Positions 1 to 6,606 are shown, counted from the first letter of the stretch. The stretch: 17,411 nucleotides of DNA from Oscillospiraceae bacterium (GCA_018265835.1 JABLYK010000043.1:1-17411); one strand, 5' to 3'. Translations and numbers: made by a program. Notes: generated by a model not told the origin, from the sequence alone.

Positions 1-631
1 GGAACATGGGCGAGTGCGTGGCGTCCACCTCGTCCTTGCGGTAGACGCGGCCGGGCGCGACCATGCGGATCGGGAGCGGTTTCGTCTCCATTGCGCGCAC
101 CTGAATCGGCGAGGTCTGCGTGCGCAGCAGGATGCTGCTGTCCTCGGTGAGATAGAACGTATCCGACCATTCGCGGGCGGGGTGGCCCTCGTCCGTGTTC
201 AGCTTGGTGAAGTTATAATCGGCCTTTTCGATTTCGGGGCCTTCAAGAATCTCAAAGCCCATGCCGATGAAGATTTCCTTGATCTCGTCCAGCACCACGT
301 ACATCGGGTGCTTGTGACCGATCTCACTGTGCGCACCGGGCATCGTCACGTCGAGTGTCTCGGCTTTGAGGCGGCGCTCCATCATGAGGTCGCTCAGCGC
401 CTTGCGGCGGGTGTCGATGGCCTCCTCCAGCTCTGCGCGCACCTGATTGGCGAGCAGTCCCATCGCGGGGCGTTCCTCGGCAGACAGCTTGCCCATCTGC
501 TTGAGGAGCTTGGTCAGCTCCCCCTTTTTCCCGAGGTATTTGATCCGAAGACTTTCGAGCGCTTCCGCGTCCTGCGCCTGCAAAATGGCGCTGACAGAAA
601 CCTCCCGAAGCTCCTGCAGCATTTTTTTCAT
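1..631 (-). CDS. pheS: Phenylalanine--tRNA ligase alpha subunit, N-terminal 210 residues (partial)
   Basis: PheS is the catalytic subunit of the cytoplasmic (alpha-beta)2 enzyme that charges tRNA-Phe with phenylalanine. The visible 210 residues hold the N-terminal coiled-coil arm (about residues 1-85, with the typical LRIKYLGKKGELT segment) and the start of the class II synthetase core, including GHKHPMYVVLDEIKEIF, the TKLNTDEGHPARE region and the motif 2 segment GRVYRKDEVDATHSPMF. About 130 further residues of a usual ~340 lie beyond the left edge. I chose the ATG at 629-631 because AAGGAG sits 8 bases upstream; a second ATG three codons later lacks such spacing. pheT would be expected downstream but is outside the window. 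Expression is controlled by the T-box leader directly upstream. Identification is secure from the sequence. Confidence 0.96.
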   Translation of the reverse strand, partial: MKKMLQELREVSVSAILQAQDAEALESLRIKYLGKKGELTKLLKQMGKLSAEERPAMGLLANQVRAELEEAIDTRRKALSDLMMERRLKAETLDVTMPGAHSEIGHKHPMYVVLDEIKEIFIGMGFEILEGPEIEKADYNFTKLNTDEGHPAREWSDTFYLTEDSSILLRTQTSPIQVRAMETKPLPIRMVAPGRVYRKDEVDATHSPMF

Positions 632-673
632 GCGAACAACTCCTTCGTTGATGAATTATAACGTCAGAACCGC

Positions 674-905
674 AAAAAAAATCCTCTCATCCCGAACACA
701 GGGACGAAAGGCATTCTTCCGCGGTACCACCCGAATTCGGCGCCAGGCGCCGCACTCTTCCTGCTGTAACGGGCAGACCCGCCGGGGATTGGCCGGCGCT
801 CACGGGCGAACAAAGCACGTTTCTCGCAGGACGCTTTCAGCCGGCGACGTCCCTCTCTGCTGCGGAATCTTGGTGCTATTTTCCCGATCAACGCAATACA
901 ATTGA
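674..905 (-). promoter_or_regulatory. T-box riboswitch leader of pheS (Phe specificity)
   Basis: Read leftward, this untranslated leader has the T-box core GGGTGGTACCGCGG (719-732), which includes the UGGU bulge expected to pair with a tRNA ending in ACCA. It is followed by a terminator: an 11-bp stem at 683-711 (two G-U pairs) and a run of eight U at 674-681. Upstream, the distal part of stem I is visible as an AGAGAG motif (853-858) and a GGACG/CGTCC stem. On its 3' side a UUC triplet (808-810) is in the right place to be the Phe specifier. Known mechanism: uncharged tRNA-Phe stabilises the antiterminator and allows transcription into pheS. The specifier position is inferred by eye; the T-box and terminator are seen directly. 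Confidence 0.93.
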
Positions 906-918
906 TAACAACGCTATA

Positions 919-947
919 CTTATATCACATTTCTTCGGCGAAATCAA
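919..947 (-). promoter_or_regulatory. Sigma-A promoter for the pheS T-box transcript
   Basis: On the minus strand TTGATT (942-947) and TATAAG (919-924) are separated by 17 bp. The expected transcript start lies near 912, just in front of the T-box stem I. It is arranged back to back with the nnrD promoter. Confidence 0.65.
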
Positions 948-966
948 TGAAAAAGGTGAATAAAAT

Positions 967-995
967 TTGACGCATGGCGACAGAAAAGTTATAAT
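967..995 (+). promoter_or_regulatory. Strong sigma-A promoter of the nnrD-alr operon
   Basis: TTGACG (967-972) and TATAAT (990-995) with a 17-bp spacer make an almost perfect vegetative promoter. Transcription should start near 1002, giving a leader of about 33 bases before the ATG at 1035. This argues against the in-frame GTG at 1014 as the nnrD start. Confidence 0.85.
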
Positions 996-1034
996 GGTTC
1001 ATCAACGACATTTGTGTTTTCGGGGGCGAGCGCC

Positions 1035-1883
1035 ATGAATGACAGGGGACAAGGGGAGCTTTTTCTCCCGAAGCGCCGGCTCGACACGCATAAGGGCGAC
1101 TATGGCCGTCTGCTCATCATTGGCGGCAGCGTGGGCTATACCGGCGCGCCGACGCTCTGCGCCAGAGCCGCTGTGCGCAGCGGAGCGGGGCTGGTGTATC
1201 TGGGCGTCCCGTCGGATATCTACGCCATCACGGCGGTGAAAAACGACGAGGCGATGCCGTTTCCGCTCGCATGTGAGGACGGGAAGCTCTCCGCCGCGGC
1301 GCTGGACGAGATTCTGGAGCGGCTGGGGACGTGCGACGTGTGCGTGATCGGCCCCGGCCTTGGCAGGAACGATGCACTGACGGCGCTTGTTCAGCGCGTG
1401 GTGCGGGAGTCTGAAATTCCCGTCGTCGCGGATGCGGACGCGCTGTTTGCGCTCGCACAGAATACGGCGGTGCTGGATTGCGCGCGTGCGCCGGTCATTC
1501 TGACGCCGCACGAGGGCGAGTTCCGTCGGCTGTACGGGGAGCGCGGCGGCGACCGCGCGGCGGAAGCGTCCCGGTTTGCTGTGGAGCACGGCTGTACGGT
1601 TGTGCGCAAGGGGCCGGAGACGGTCTGTGCCTTTCCGGACGGGGAGACGGTGCGCCTGCGCGTAGGAAACCCCGGCATGGCGAAAGGCGGCAGCGGCGAC
1701 GTGCTCGCCGGGATTCTTGGCGCTTTCGTGTGCCAGCTTCCCATGAAGCGCGCGGTGCAGACGGCGGTGTGGGTACATGGCGCGGCGGGCGACTGTTGTG
1801 CAGCGAAGTTTGGCGAATATGCAATGACGCCGGCAGACCTGATCGAGGCGCTGCCGGAGGTCACAAAACCATTGATTCGATAG
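1035..1883 (+). CDS. nnrD: ADP-dependent NAD(P)H-hydrate dehydratase
   Basis: This cytoplasmic ribokinase-fold repair enzyme dehydrates the S form of damaged NAD(P)H hydrate back to NAD(P)H, using ADP. The 282-residue protein shows the family's opening THKGDYGRLLIIGGS block, the ALCARAAVRSGAGLV-like helix, TPHEGEF (His159) and the GMAKGGSGDVLAG nucleotide-binding/catalytic loop with Asp222. It is a stand-alone dehydratase like Bacillus YxkO; the NnrE epimerase domain with which it is fused in many bacteria is not in this window. The ATG at 1035 has a purine-rich GGGGGCGAG upstream. An in-frame GTG at 1014 would add 7 residues but has no ribosome site and lies almost on the transcript start. 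It is first in its operon, and its stop codon overlaps the next gene's ribosome site. Confidence 0.93.
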   Translation: MNDRGQGELFLPKRRLDTHKGDYGRLLIIGGSVGYTGAPTLCARAAVRSGAGLVYLGVPSDIYAITAVKNDEAMPFPLACEDGKLSAAALDEILERLGTCDVCVIGPGLGRNDALTALVQRVVRESEIPVVADADALFALAQNTAVLDCARAPVILTPHEGEFRRLYGERGGDRAAEASRFAVEHGCTVVRKGPETVCAFPDGETVRLRVGNPGMAKGGSGDVLAGILGAFVCQLPMKRAVQTAVWVHGAAGDCCAAKFGEYAMTPADLIEALPEVTKPLIR

Positions 1884-1891
1884 GAGGCAGT

Positions 1892-2512
1892 ATGCGGCGA
1901 GGATGGATTGCCGCACTGACGATAAGCGCTCTGCTGCTGGCTGGCTGCGGCTCCGGCGGGGCGGAGGAACAATTGGAGCGTTTCCGGAAATCGCTGGAGG
2001 CTTCCGGCAGCGTCACCGTTACAGCGGAGGTCACGGCGGTGTCGGATGAGGAAGTGCTGAGCTATACACTCTCTTGCGCAGAGGTCGAGGACGGATACGA
2101 CATTGCTGTGACCGAGCCGGAGCTGCTCTCCGGCGTGCGGGCGCACCTGCGGCAGAACGACGCTACGCTGGAGTTCGACAACATCGTGATTCCCATGGGC
2201 TCGCTGAACGATAACGGCCTGTCCCCGCTGACGGCGCTGCCGCGCATTCTGGAAGCGGCGCGCAGCGGCTATGCGGATCTGGTCTGGACGGAGAGCGGCC
2301 GGCTCACGGCGCAGCTTGTGCTGGACGATACTACCACGGTGCGTCTGTATCTGAACGACGCGCTCACGCCCGTGTCCGCGGAGGTCGCGGTGGAGGATGC
2401 GACGGTCATACAATGCAGCATCATAACCTGGCAACAGAACGAAAGAGGGACTCAATATGAATCGGACGATCCGAACCTGGGTGGAGATCAGTCTCAACAA
2501 TCTGGAACATAA
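1892..2512 (+). CDS. GerS-like lipoprotein (LolA-type fold predicted)
   Basis: This is a 206-residue lipoprotein: a signal peptide ends in a lipobox LLAGC with the acylated Cys at 19, followed by a Gly-rich linker. The mature part alternates short beta strands (SVTVTAEVTAV, TLSCAEV, GYDIAVTEP), with a segment GVRAHLRQNDATLEFDNIVI resembling LolA/GerS-type lipoproteins. The gene lies directly upstream of alr, as gerS does in Clostridioides difficile, where the lipoprotein GerS supports CwlD cortex processing during spore formation. The assignment therefore rests on fold-like pattern and position, not on a specific motif. AGGAGG (1882-1887) lies 4 bases before the ATG. The reading frame runs 56 bases into alr, so the last ~18 residues are encoded in an overlap. 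An unrelated lipoprotein is possible. Confidence 0.62.
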   Translation: MRRGWIAALTISALLLAGCGSGGAEEQLERFRKSLEASGSVTVTAEVTAVSDEEVLSYTLSCAEVEDGYDIAVTEPELLSGVRAHLRQNDATLEFDNIVIPMGSLNDNGLSPLTALPRILEAARSGYADLVWTESGRLTAQLVLDDTTTVRLYLNDALTPVSAEVAVEDATVIQCSIITWQQNERGTQYESDDPNLGGDQSQQSGT

Positions 2513-3572
2513 CTATCATGAAATTTGCAGCCGTCTGCCGGAGGGGTGCCAGATGCTCGGCATCTGCAAGGCCAACAGCTATGGCCACGGCGCGGTGCGC
2601 GTGGCGCAGCGGCTGCAGCAGGCGGGCTGCCATTGGGTGGCTGTCAACTGCTACGACGAGGCAGAGGAACTGCGCGCTGCCGGCGTCGGCATGGAGATCC
2701 TGATTCTCGGCCCGCAGCCCGCGAACATCGCGGTGGACGTGGCGAATCTGGACGCGACGCAGACGATCGGATCGCTTGCTTATGCAAAGGAGCTGAACCG
2801 GTATCTGGAGGGGACCGGCCTGCGCCTGAAGGCGCACATGAAGCTGGAGACCGGCATGGGCCGCACAGGCTTTGACGCGTCGAGCGGCGCGCATATGGAC
2901 GAGATGCTCGAAACGCTTGCGCTGCCGAATCTGGACATCACCGGCGTGTTCACGCACTTTGCCGTGTCCGACGAGGCGGACAATCCGTATAACGAGCTGC
3001 AGTTTGCGCGCTTTACGGCGGCGATCGGCGAGATGGAGGCGCGCAGCGGATGGAAATTCAAAATCCGCCATTGCGCGAACAGCGGCGCTGTGATAAACTA
3101 TCCTCAGACATATCTGGACATGGTGCGGCCTGGCCTGCTGCTGTACGGACTGTTTCCCGGGGCGGAAACTGCAGGGCTCGATCTGCGCCCGGCGATGGAG
3201 CTGCGCAGCCGCGTATGCGACATCACGCAGCACTGTGCGGGGGACACCATCAGCTATGGCCGGACGTTTACCTGCGACCGGAATCTGCGCCTGGCCGTGC
3301 TGCCGGTCGGCTATGCCGACGGGCTGCTGCGGTCGCTTTCCGGCAAGGTGGATGTGCTCATTCGCGGGCACCGTGTCCGTCAGGTCGGCCGTATTTGCAT
3401 GGATATGTGTATGGTTGACGTGACGGATTATCCCGAAATCCGCCCGGGCGACGTGGCGACGGTGTTTGGCCGCGCGCTTTCCGCGTCCGAGCAGGCGCAC
3501 AAGGCGGACACCATTCCGTATGAGCTGCTGTGCGCTGTGTCGCAGCGCGTGCCGCGGGTTTATGTGGATTAA
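2457..3572 (+). CDS. alr: Alanine racemase
   Basis: This PLP enzyme interconverts L- and D-alanine for peptidoglycan and, in spore formers, can also tune alanine germinant signals. The 371-residue protein has the full two-domain architecture: an N-terminal TIM barrel with the PLP lysine in CKANSYGHG (Lys38), the HMKLETGMGRTGF block, CANSGA, and MVRPGLLLYG. The C-terminal beta domain holds the second catalytic residue in TISYGRTF (Tyr267), then LPVGYADG and RICMDMCMVDV. The ATG at 2457 is preceded by GAGGG 8 bases away and lies inside the upstream lipoprotein gene (56-base overlap), suggesting translational coupling. The overlap pairs it with the GerS-like gene, hinting at a sporulation-linked alr (inference). 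Confidence 0.96.
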   Translation: MNRTIRTWVEISLNNLEHNYHEICSRLPEGCQMLGICKANSYGHGAVRVAQRLQQAGCHWVAVNCYDEAEELRAAGVGMEILILGPQPANIAVDVANLDATQTIGSLAYAKELNRYLEGTGLRLKAHMKLETGMGRTGFDASSGAHMDEMLETLALPNLDITGVFTHFAVSDEADNPYNELQFARFTAAIGEMEARSGWKFKIRHCANSGAVINYPQTYLDMVRPGLLLYGLFPGAETAGLDLRPAMELRSRVCDITQHCAGDTISYGRTFTCDRNLRLAVLPVGYADGLLRSLSGKVDVLIRGHRVRQVGRICMDMCMVDVTDYPEIRPGDVATVFGRALSASEQAHKADTIPYELLCAVSQRVPRVYVD

Positions 3573-3624
3573 TCCTGCGATGCATGTATAACTTTCGCTT
3601 CAATGTGTGAGAATAGAATTGCCC

Positions 3625-3637
3625 TACATAACATGTA
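3625..3637 (+). repeat. Inverted repeat TACAT-AAC-ATGTA in the mazF leader
   Basis: A perfect 5+3+5 dyad lies 32 bases before the mazF start, in the 97-base gap after alr. As RNA its left arm is UACAU, the known cleavage site of Bacillus EndoA and Clostridioides MazF. It could be an operator, a small hairpin, or a self-cleavage site. A weak -10-like TAGAAT (3614-3619) lies just upstream without a convincing -35. Confidence 0.5.
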
Positions 3638-3669
3638 TGGGGGACTATCCATCATTGGAGATGAACTTC

Positions 3670-4020
3670 ATGAACACCGTAAAACGCGGAGACATTTACT
3701 TTGCAGATTTAAGCCCGGTCGTCGGCAGTGAGCAGGGCGGTATGCGCCCCGTGCTCATCATCCAGAACGACACCGGAAACCGGCACAGCCCGACTGTGAT
3801 CGCGGCGGCGATTACTTCCCAGACCGGGAAGGCGCGCCTGCCGACCCACATTTCCCTTTCCGCAAAGAGCTGCGGTTTGTCGAGAGACAGCGTCATTCTG
3901 CTGGAGCAGGTGCGCACGATTGACAAGTCGCGCCTGCGCGAGCGCATGGGAAGGCTGGACGAACCGATGATGAGCCAGGTGGACGGCGCGATTGCCGTCA
4001 GCTTCGGTTTGACCCAGTAA
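3670..4020 (+). CDS. ndoA: EndoA/MazF-type mRNA interferase, no antitoxin gene visible
   Basis: This 116-residue protein is a ribosome-independent endoribonuclease of the MazF/PemK family. It opens with VKRGDIYFADLSPVVGSEQGG, followed by RPVLIIQND (Arg26) and AAITSQ (Thr49); these match the catalytic Arg and Thr of Bacillus EndoA. The C-terminal half has LPTHISL, VILLEQVRTIDK and the closing helix, so the toxin appears full length and intact. I chose the ATG at 3670 because GGAG (3657-3660) is 9 bases upstream; the ATG at 3661 directly abuts that site. In Bacillus the antitoxin EndoAI precedes the toxin, but here only 97 bases separate it from alr and no small antitoxin frame is present. The next gene encodes an exported protein, not an antitoxin. 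Confidence 0.93.
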   Translation: MNTVKRGDIYFADLSPVVGSEQGGMRPVLIIQNDTGNRHSPTVIAAAITSQTGKARLPTHISLSAKSCGLSRDSVILLEQVRTIDKSRLRERMGRLDEPMMSQVDGAIAVSFGLTQ

Positions 4021-4021
4021 C

Positions 4022-4049
4022 TGCTGTGCCTCCCGGAACAGGAGGAGCA
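4022..4049 (+). promoter_or_regulatory. Hairpin sequestering the ribosome site of the 4052 gene
   Basis: TGCT (4022-4025) and CCTCC (4029-4033) can pair with GGAGG (4041-4045) and AGCA (4046-4049) around a 7-base loop, with a 3-base bulge. The GGAGG is the ribosome site of the gene starting at 4052. The stem begins right after the mazF stop codon (4018-4020), so a ribosome finishing mazF would sit at its base. This suggests translational coupling. Confidence 0.55.
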
Positions 4050-4051
4050 AC

Positions 4052-4531
4052 ATGAAGAAAAAAACAACCGTCATTGTACTGCTTGCCGTCGTCATTGCCA
4101 TGCTCGCGGGCGTGGCGGTCTATGCCGCGGCGAATTACGGCACGACGTCCGACCCGCTGGTCGCCATGAGCTACCTGCGCGACGTGGTGCAGCCGACGAT
4201 GATGGATCAGTACGAGGGTGCGCTGAATCGCGCAGTGGACACGGCGGAAACGGAGTTTTCCGAATCGCTTTCGTCTGCGGCTGGTGCATATCAGACTGTG
4301 ATGCTCGCCGCAGGACAGACGCTGCACGGCGAATCCGGGACGGAGATTTTACTGCGCTCCGGCTCGGCCAACGCGAGCAGCGTGCTGGTGGACTCCACTG
4401 GCGGCAGTACCCTCGCCACCGGCGACAGCCTGACAGCGAACCATCTGTATCTGGTTCAGGCGGCTGGCCCGGCGGTTCGCGCCGATGTCGGCGCGGCGCT
4501 CATGGTGCGCGGCAGCTATTCGATCGGTTGA
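4052..4531 (+). CDS. Small exported or membrane-anchored protein, function unknown
   Basis: The 159-residue protein starts with a Lys-rich MKKKT and a ~20-residue hydrophobic helix (about residues 6-26) ending in VYAAANYG. It could be a cleaved signal peptide (VYA site) or an N-terminal anchor. The exported part has an amphipathic helical stretch (about 35-85, rich in Glu, Ala and Ser). A C-terminal beta-rich module follows, with GTEILLRSGSANASS, STLATGDSL and NHLYLVQAAG, ending in ALMVRGSYSIG. I do not recognise a named family. The ATG has AGGAGGA 6-12 bases upstream, but that site lies in a hairpin. The gene follows mazF by 31 bases, so it should be the last gene of the alr operon. It has no features of an antitoxin. 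Confidence 0.75.
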   Translation: MKKKTTVIVLLAVVIAMLAGVAVYAAANYGTTSDPLVAMSYLRDVVQPTMMDQYEGALNRAVDTAETEFSESLSSAAGAYQTVMLAAGQTLHGESGTEILLRSGSANASSVLVDSTGGSTLATGDSLTANHLYLVQAAGPAVRADVGAALMVRGSYSIG

Positions 4532-4543
4532 ACGGAATAACGC

Positions 4544-4582
4544 ATCACTCCCGCTCATAGACTGGAGCGGGAGTGATTTTTT
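4544..4582 (+). terminator. Rho-independent terminator overlapping the next gene's ribosome site
   Basis: A perfect 13-bp stem (4544-4556 with 4565-4577), an 8-base loop and six T (4577-4582) form a strong intrinsic terminator after the alr-mazF run. Its 3' arm contains GGGAG (4569-4573), correctly spaced for the ATG at 4583. The terminator is therefore also the translation initiation region of the following gene. Confidence 0.85.
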
Positions 4583-5083
4583 ATGGGTGCAAGCTATCCG
4601 ATTTTGTATGAGAACAAGCCCATCGGCACGCTGGAAACGGAGCAGGAGGGGCTGATGACCGTGTTTACCGCGCAGTGTGAAGCCGTGTGCGGCGACATGC
4701 TGCGTCTGGCGGTCTACGGCGAGACGGACAAAGCGTATCTGGGCGTGATGCTGCCCGGCGAGGACGGGAAATTGCATTTGTGCAGGCGGCTGACCCGGCT
4801 GGAGCGGAGGCGCCTGCCGGATCCGATCCTGTTTGCGGCGGATCGTTCCTGGGAAATCCCCGAAACGCCGCCCGCTTTGAAGCCGGAGCCGGCGCGCGCG
4901 CAGCCGGAGCCGGACGACGCGCTGGATGTGCTCTGGTTTTCCGCGCCTGACGGCACGCTCTCCACGTTCGACGGGCACCGCAGCCTGATCGCCATCCCAG
5001 CGGACGCACCGCAGCTTCCCCGGGGCGCAGACGGGCTGCGGCGCGAGATCAACGGGCGGCAATACCTTGTTTTTCCGAGATGA
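4583..5083 (+). CDS. Conserved-looking hypothetical protein starting inside a terminator
   Basis: The 166-residue soluble protein is of unknown function. The first ~95 residues look like a compact beta domain (YPILYENKPIGTLE, LMTVFTAQCE, LRLAVYGETD, YLGVMLPGEDGKLHL, RRLTRLERRRLP). A Pro/Glu-rich linker (about 95-115, with repeated EPARAQPEPDD) and a C-terminal segment with ALDVLWFSAPDG and NGRQYLVFPR follow. No signal peptide or metal site is seen. The ATG at 4583 directly follows the T-run of the terminator, and its ribosome site GGGAG, 9 bases upstream, is in the terminator stem. I see no separate promoter, so expression probably depends on read-through or on an unseen start in the preceding gene. 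Codon use looks like that of the neighbours. Confidence 0.75.
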   Translation: MGASYPILYENKPIGTLETEQEGLMTVFTAQCEAVCGDMLRLAVYGETDKAYLGVMLPGEDGKLHLCRRLTRLERRRLPDPILFAADRSWEIPETPPALKPEPARAQPEPDDALDVLWFSAPDGTLSTFDGHRSLIAIPADAPQLPRGADGLRREINGRQYLVFPR

Positions 5084-5084
5084 A

Positions 5085-5113
5085 TTGAAATCGAGGCGCG
5101 CATGTGGTATACT
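5085..5113 (+). promoter_or_regulatory. Sigma-A promoter of pdp
   Basis: TTGAAA (5085-5090) and TATACT (5108-5113) have a 17-bp spacer, with a TG motif just upstream of the -10. The promoter starts right after the stop codon of the upstream gene, giving pdp a short leader of about 25 bases that contains GGAG. Confidence 0.82.
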
Positions 5114-5145
5114 CGGCTTATTCCAACGAAGGAGATGCGCTGGTT

Positions 5146-6450
5146 ATGAGAATGAGCGATTTGATCGTCAAAAAGCGGGACGGCGGCACGCTGACCACCG
5201 AGGAGATCCGCTTTCTGATAGCGGGGTTCACGGACGGGAGCATTCCGGACTACCAGATGTCCGCCATGACGATGGCCATTTATTTTCGCGGTATGGATCG
5301 CCGGGAAACGCTGGATCTGACCATGGCGATGATGCACAGCGGGGAGACGCTCGACCTTTCCGGCATCTCCGGCGTGAAGGCAGACAAGCATTCCACCGGC
5401 GGCGTGGGCGACAAAACATCGCTGGTGCTGGTGCCGATGGTGGCGAGCCTGGGCGTCAAAATGGCGAAAATGTCCGGCCGGGGGCTGGGGCATACGGGCG
5501 GCACGCTGGACAAGCTCGAAAGCTTTCCGGGCTTCAACATCCACATTCCGATGGAGGAATTCCTCCGCAATGTCGAGACCGTGGGCATGGTGATCGCCGG
5601 GCAGACGGCAGACCTTGACCCGGCGGACAAAAAGCTCTATGCGCTGCGCGATGTGACCGGCACGGTGCCGAGCATCCCGCTGATCGTCAGCAGCATCATG
5701 TCCAAGAAGCTGGCGGCGGGCGCGGATGTCATCGTGCTCGACGTAAAGTGCGGAAGCGGCTCGTTCATGAAAACGGAGGATGACGCGAAGGAGCTTGCGA
5801 CGGAGATGGTCGAGATCGGCAAGCTGGCCGGGAAGAAGACGGTCGCCGTCATTACGGATATGGACGAACCACTCGGCAACGCAGTCGGCAACGCTTTGGA
5901 AGTCAAGGAGGCCATCGCTGCGCTCCGGGGCGAACATCCGGGCGAGCTGGTGGAGCTGTGCATAACGCTTGGCGCCTGCATCCTTACAGCTGCCGGAATG
6001 GCACCGGACGACGCTGCTGCCCGCGCCATGCTGGAGGGAACGATTGCGGACGGCTCGGCGCTGAAAAAGCTCGCCGAATTCGTTGCGGCGCAGGATGGTG
6101 ACCCGCAGTCGGTGTACGACACGTCGCTGCTGCCGGCGGCGCCCGTGCAGATGGAGGTGCCCGCTCCGGCGGACGGCTATGTCAGCCACATCGCGGCGAG
6201 CGACGTCGGTATGGTGTCGATGCACCTCGGCGGCGGACGCGCGACGAAGGACAGCGAGATCGACCTCTCCGTCGGCGTTGTGCTGCACAAGAAGGTCGGC
6301 GACAGCGTCGCGGCGGGGGAGTCTCTTGCGACGATCCATGCGGCGGACGAGGCGAGCGCCCATGCGGCGGTGCAGGAGCTTCTGGCGTGCTACACGATTG
6401 CGCCGGAGCCGCCGGAGCTGGGGTCGTTCATTAAGGCGATTATTCGATAG
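5146..6450 (+). CDS. pdp: Pyrimidine-nucleoside phosphorylase
   Basis: This cytoplasmic enzyme splits uridine, thymidine or deoxyuridine with phosphate into the base and (deoxy)ribose-1-phosphate in pyrimidine salvage. The 434-residue length matches the family. It has the N-terminal helical domain (IRFLIAGFTDGSIPDYQMSA), KADKHSTGGVGDKTS (residues 78-92) for phosphate, and the signature SGRGLGHTGGTLDKLES (110-126). The alpha/beta core carries DVKCGSGSFM and the C-terminal barrel-sandwich domain carries GYVSHI and LHKKVGDSV. I chose the ATG at 5146, 11 bases after GGAG. An upstream GTG at 5104 overlaps the promoter -10, and an ATG at 5152 is too far from the ribosome site. The broad-specificity Pdp type fits Firmicutes better than strict thymidine phosphorylase. 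It appears to be monocistronic. Confidence 0.94.
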   Translation: MRMSDLIVKKRDGGTLTTEEIRFLIAGFTDGSIPDYQMSAMTMAIYFRGMDRRETLDLTMAMMHSGETLDLSGISGVKADKHSTGGVGDKTSLVLVPMVASLGVKMAKMSGRGLGHTGGTLDKLESFPGFNIHIPMEEFLRNVETVGMVIAGQTADLDPADKKLYALRDVTGTVPSIPLIVSSIMSKKLAAGADVIVLDVKCGSGSFMKTEDDAKELATEMVEIGKLAGKKTVAVITDMDEPLGNAVGNALEVKEAIAALRGEHPGELVELCITLGACILTAAGMAPDDAAARAMLEGTIADGSALKKLAEFVAAQDGDPQSVYDTSLLPAAPVQMEVPAPADGYVSHIAASDVGMVSMHLGGGRATKDSEIDLSVGVVLHKKVGDSVAAGESLATIHAADEASAHAAVQELLACYTIAPEPPELGSFIKAIIR

Positions 6451-6455
6451 AAACA

Positions 6456-6565
6456 GAGTGCCAGTATGCGAAGAAGCCTCGCAAGCGTTTCGCCGCAGTG
6501 ACGGCGGCAGAAGATGCTTGCACTCGCGTTCTCGAACCGAATCCCAGCGAAGCGGGTTCGTTCTG
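6456..6565 (+). ncRNA. Candidate structured RNA in the 3' region of pdp
   Basis: Nested inverted repeats fill the gap after pdp: GAGTGC (6456-6461) with GCACTC (6520-6525), GCAAGC (6481-6486) with GCTTGC (6516-6521), and an inner GCCGC (6492-6496) with GCGGC (6504-6508). An alternative small hairpin TGCGA/TCGCA spans 6467-6483, and CGAACC (6533-6538) pairs with GGTTCG (6555-6560). A terminator closes the region. I match it to no known RNA family and see no clear own promoter. It may be a structured 3' UTR or a 3'-derived small RNA. Confidence 0.35.
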
Positions 6566-6606
6566 ACGGCGCGGTATGCCCATGCGGCGTACCGTGCCGT
6601 TTTTTT
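6566..6606 (+). terminator. Rho-independent terminator after pdp
   Basis: A 15-bp stem (6566-6580 with 6586-6600, two G-U pairs) with a 5-base loop is followed by six T. It separates pdp from the MerR regulator promoter starting 13 bases later. Confidence 0.88.

Noticed and set aside
1014..1034. GTG at 1014 as the nnrD start
   Set aside because: It would lie ~12 bases from the expected transcript start without a ribosome site. The ATG at 1035 follows a purine-rich stretch.
3590..3619. A separate promoter for mazF
   Set aside because: TAGAAT is an acceptable -10, but no -35 resembling TTGACA lies 16-18 bp upstream. Read-through from the operon promoter is enough.
6531..6562. A tRNA-like end (GGTTCG with a pairing CGAACC)
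   Set aside because: There is no acceptor stem, anticodon arm or CCA in the right spacing; it is only a hairpin.
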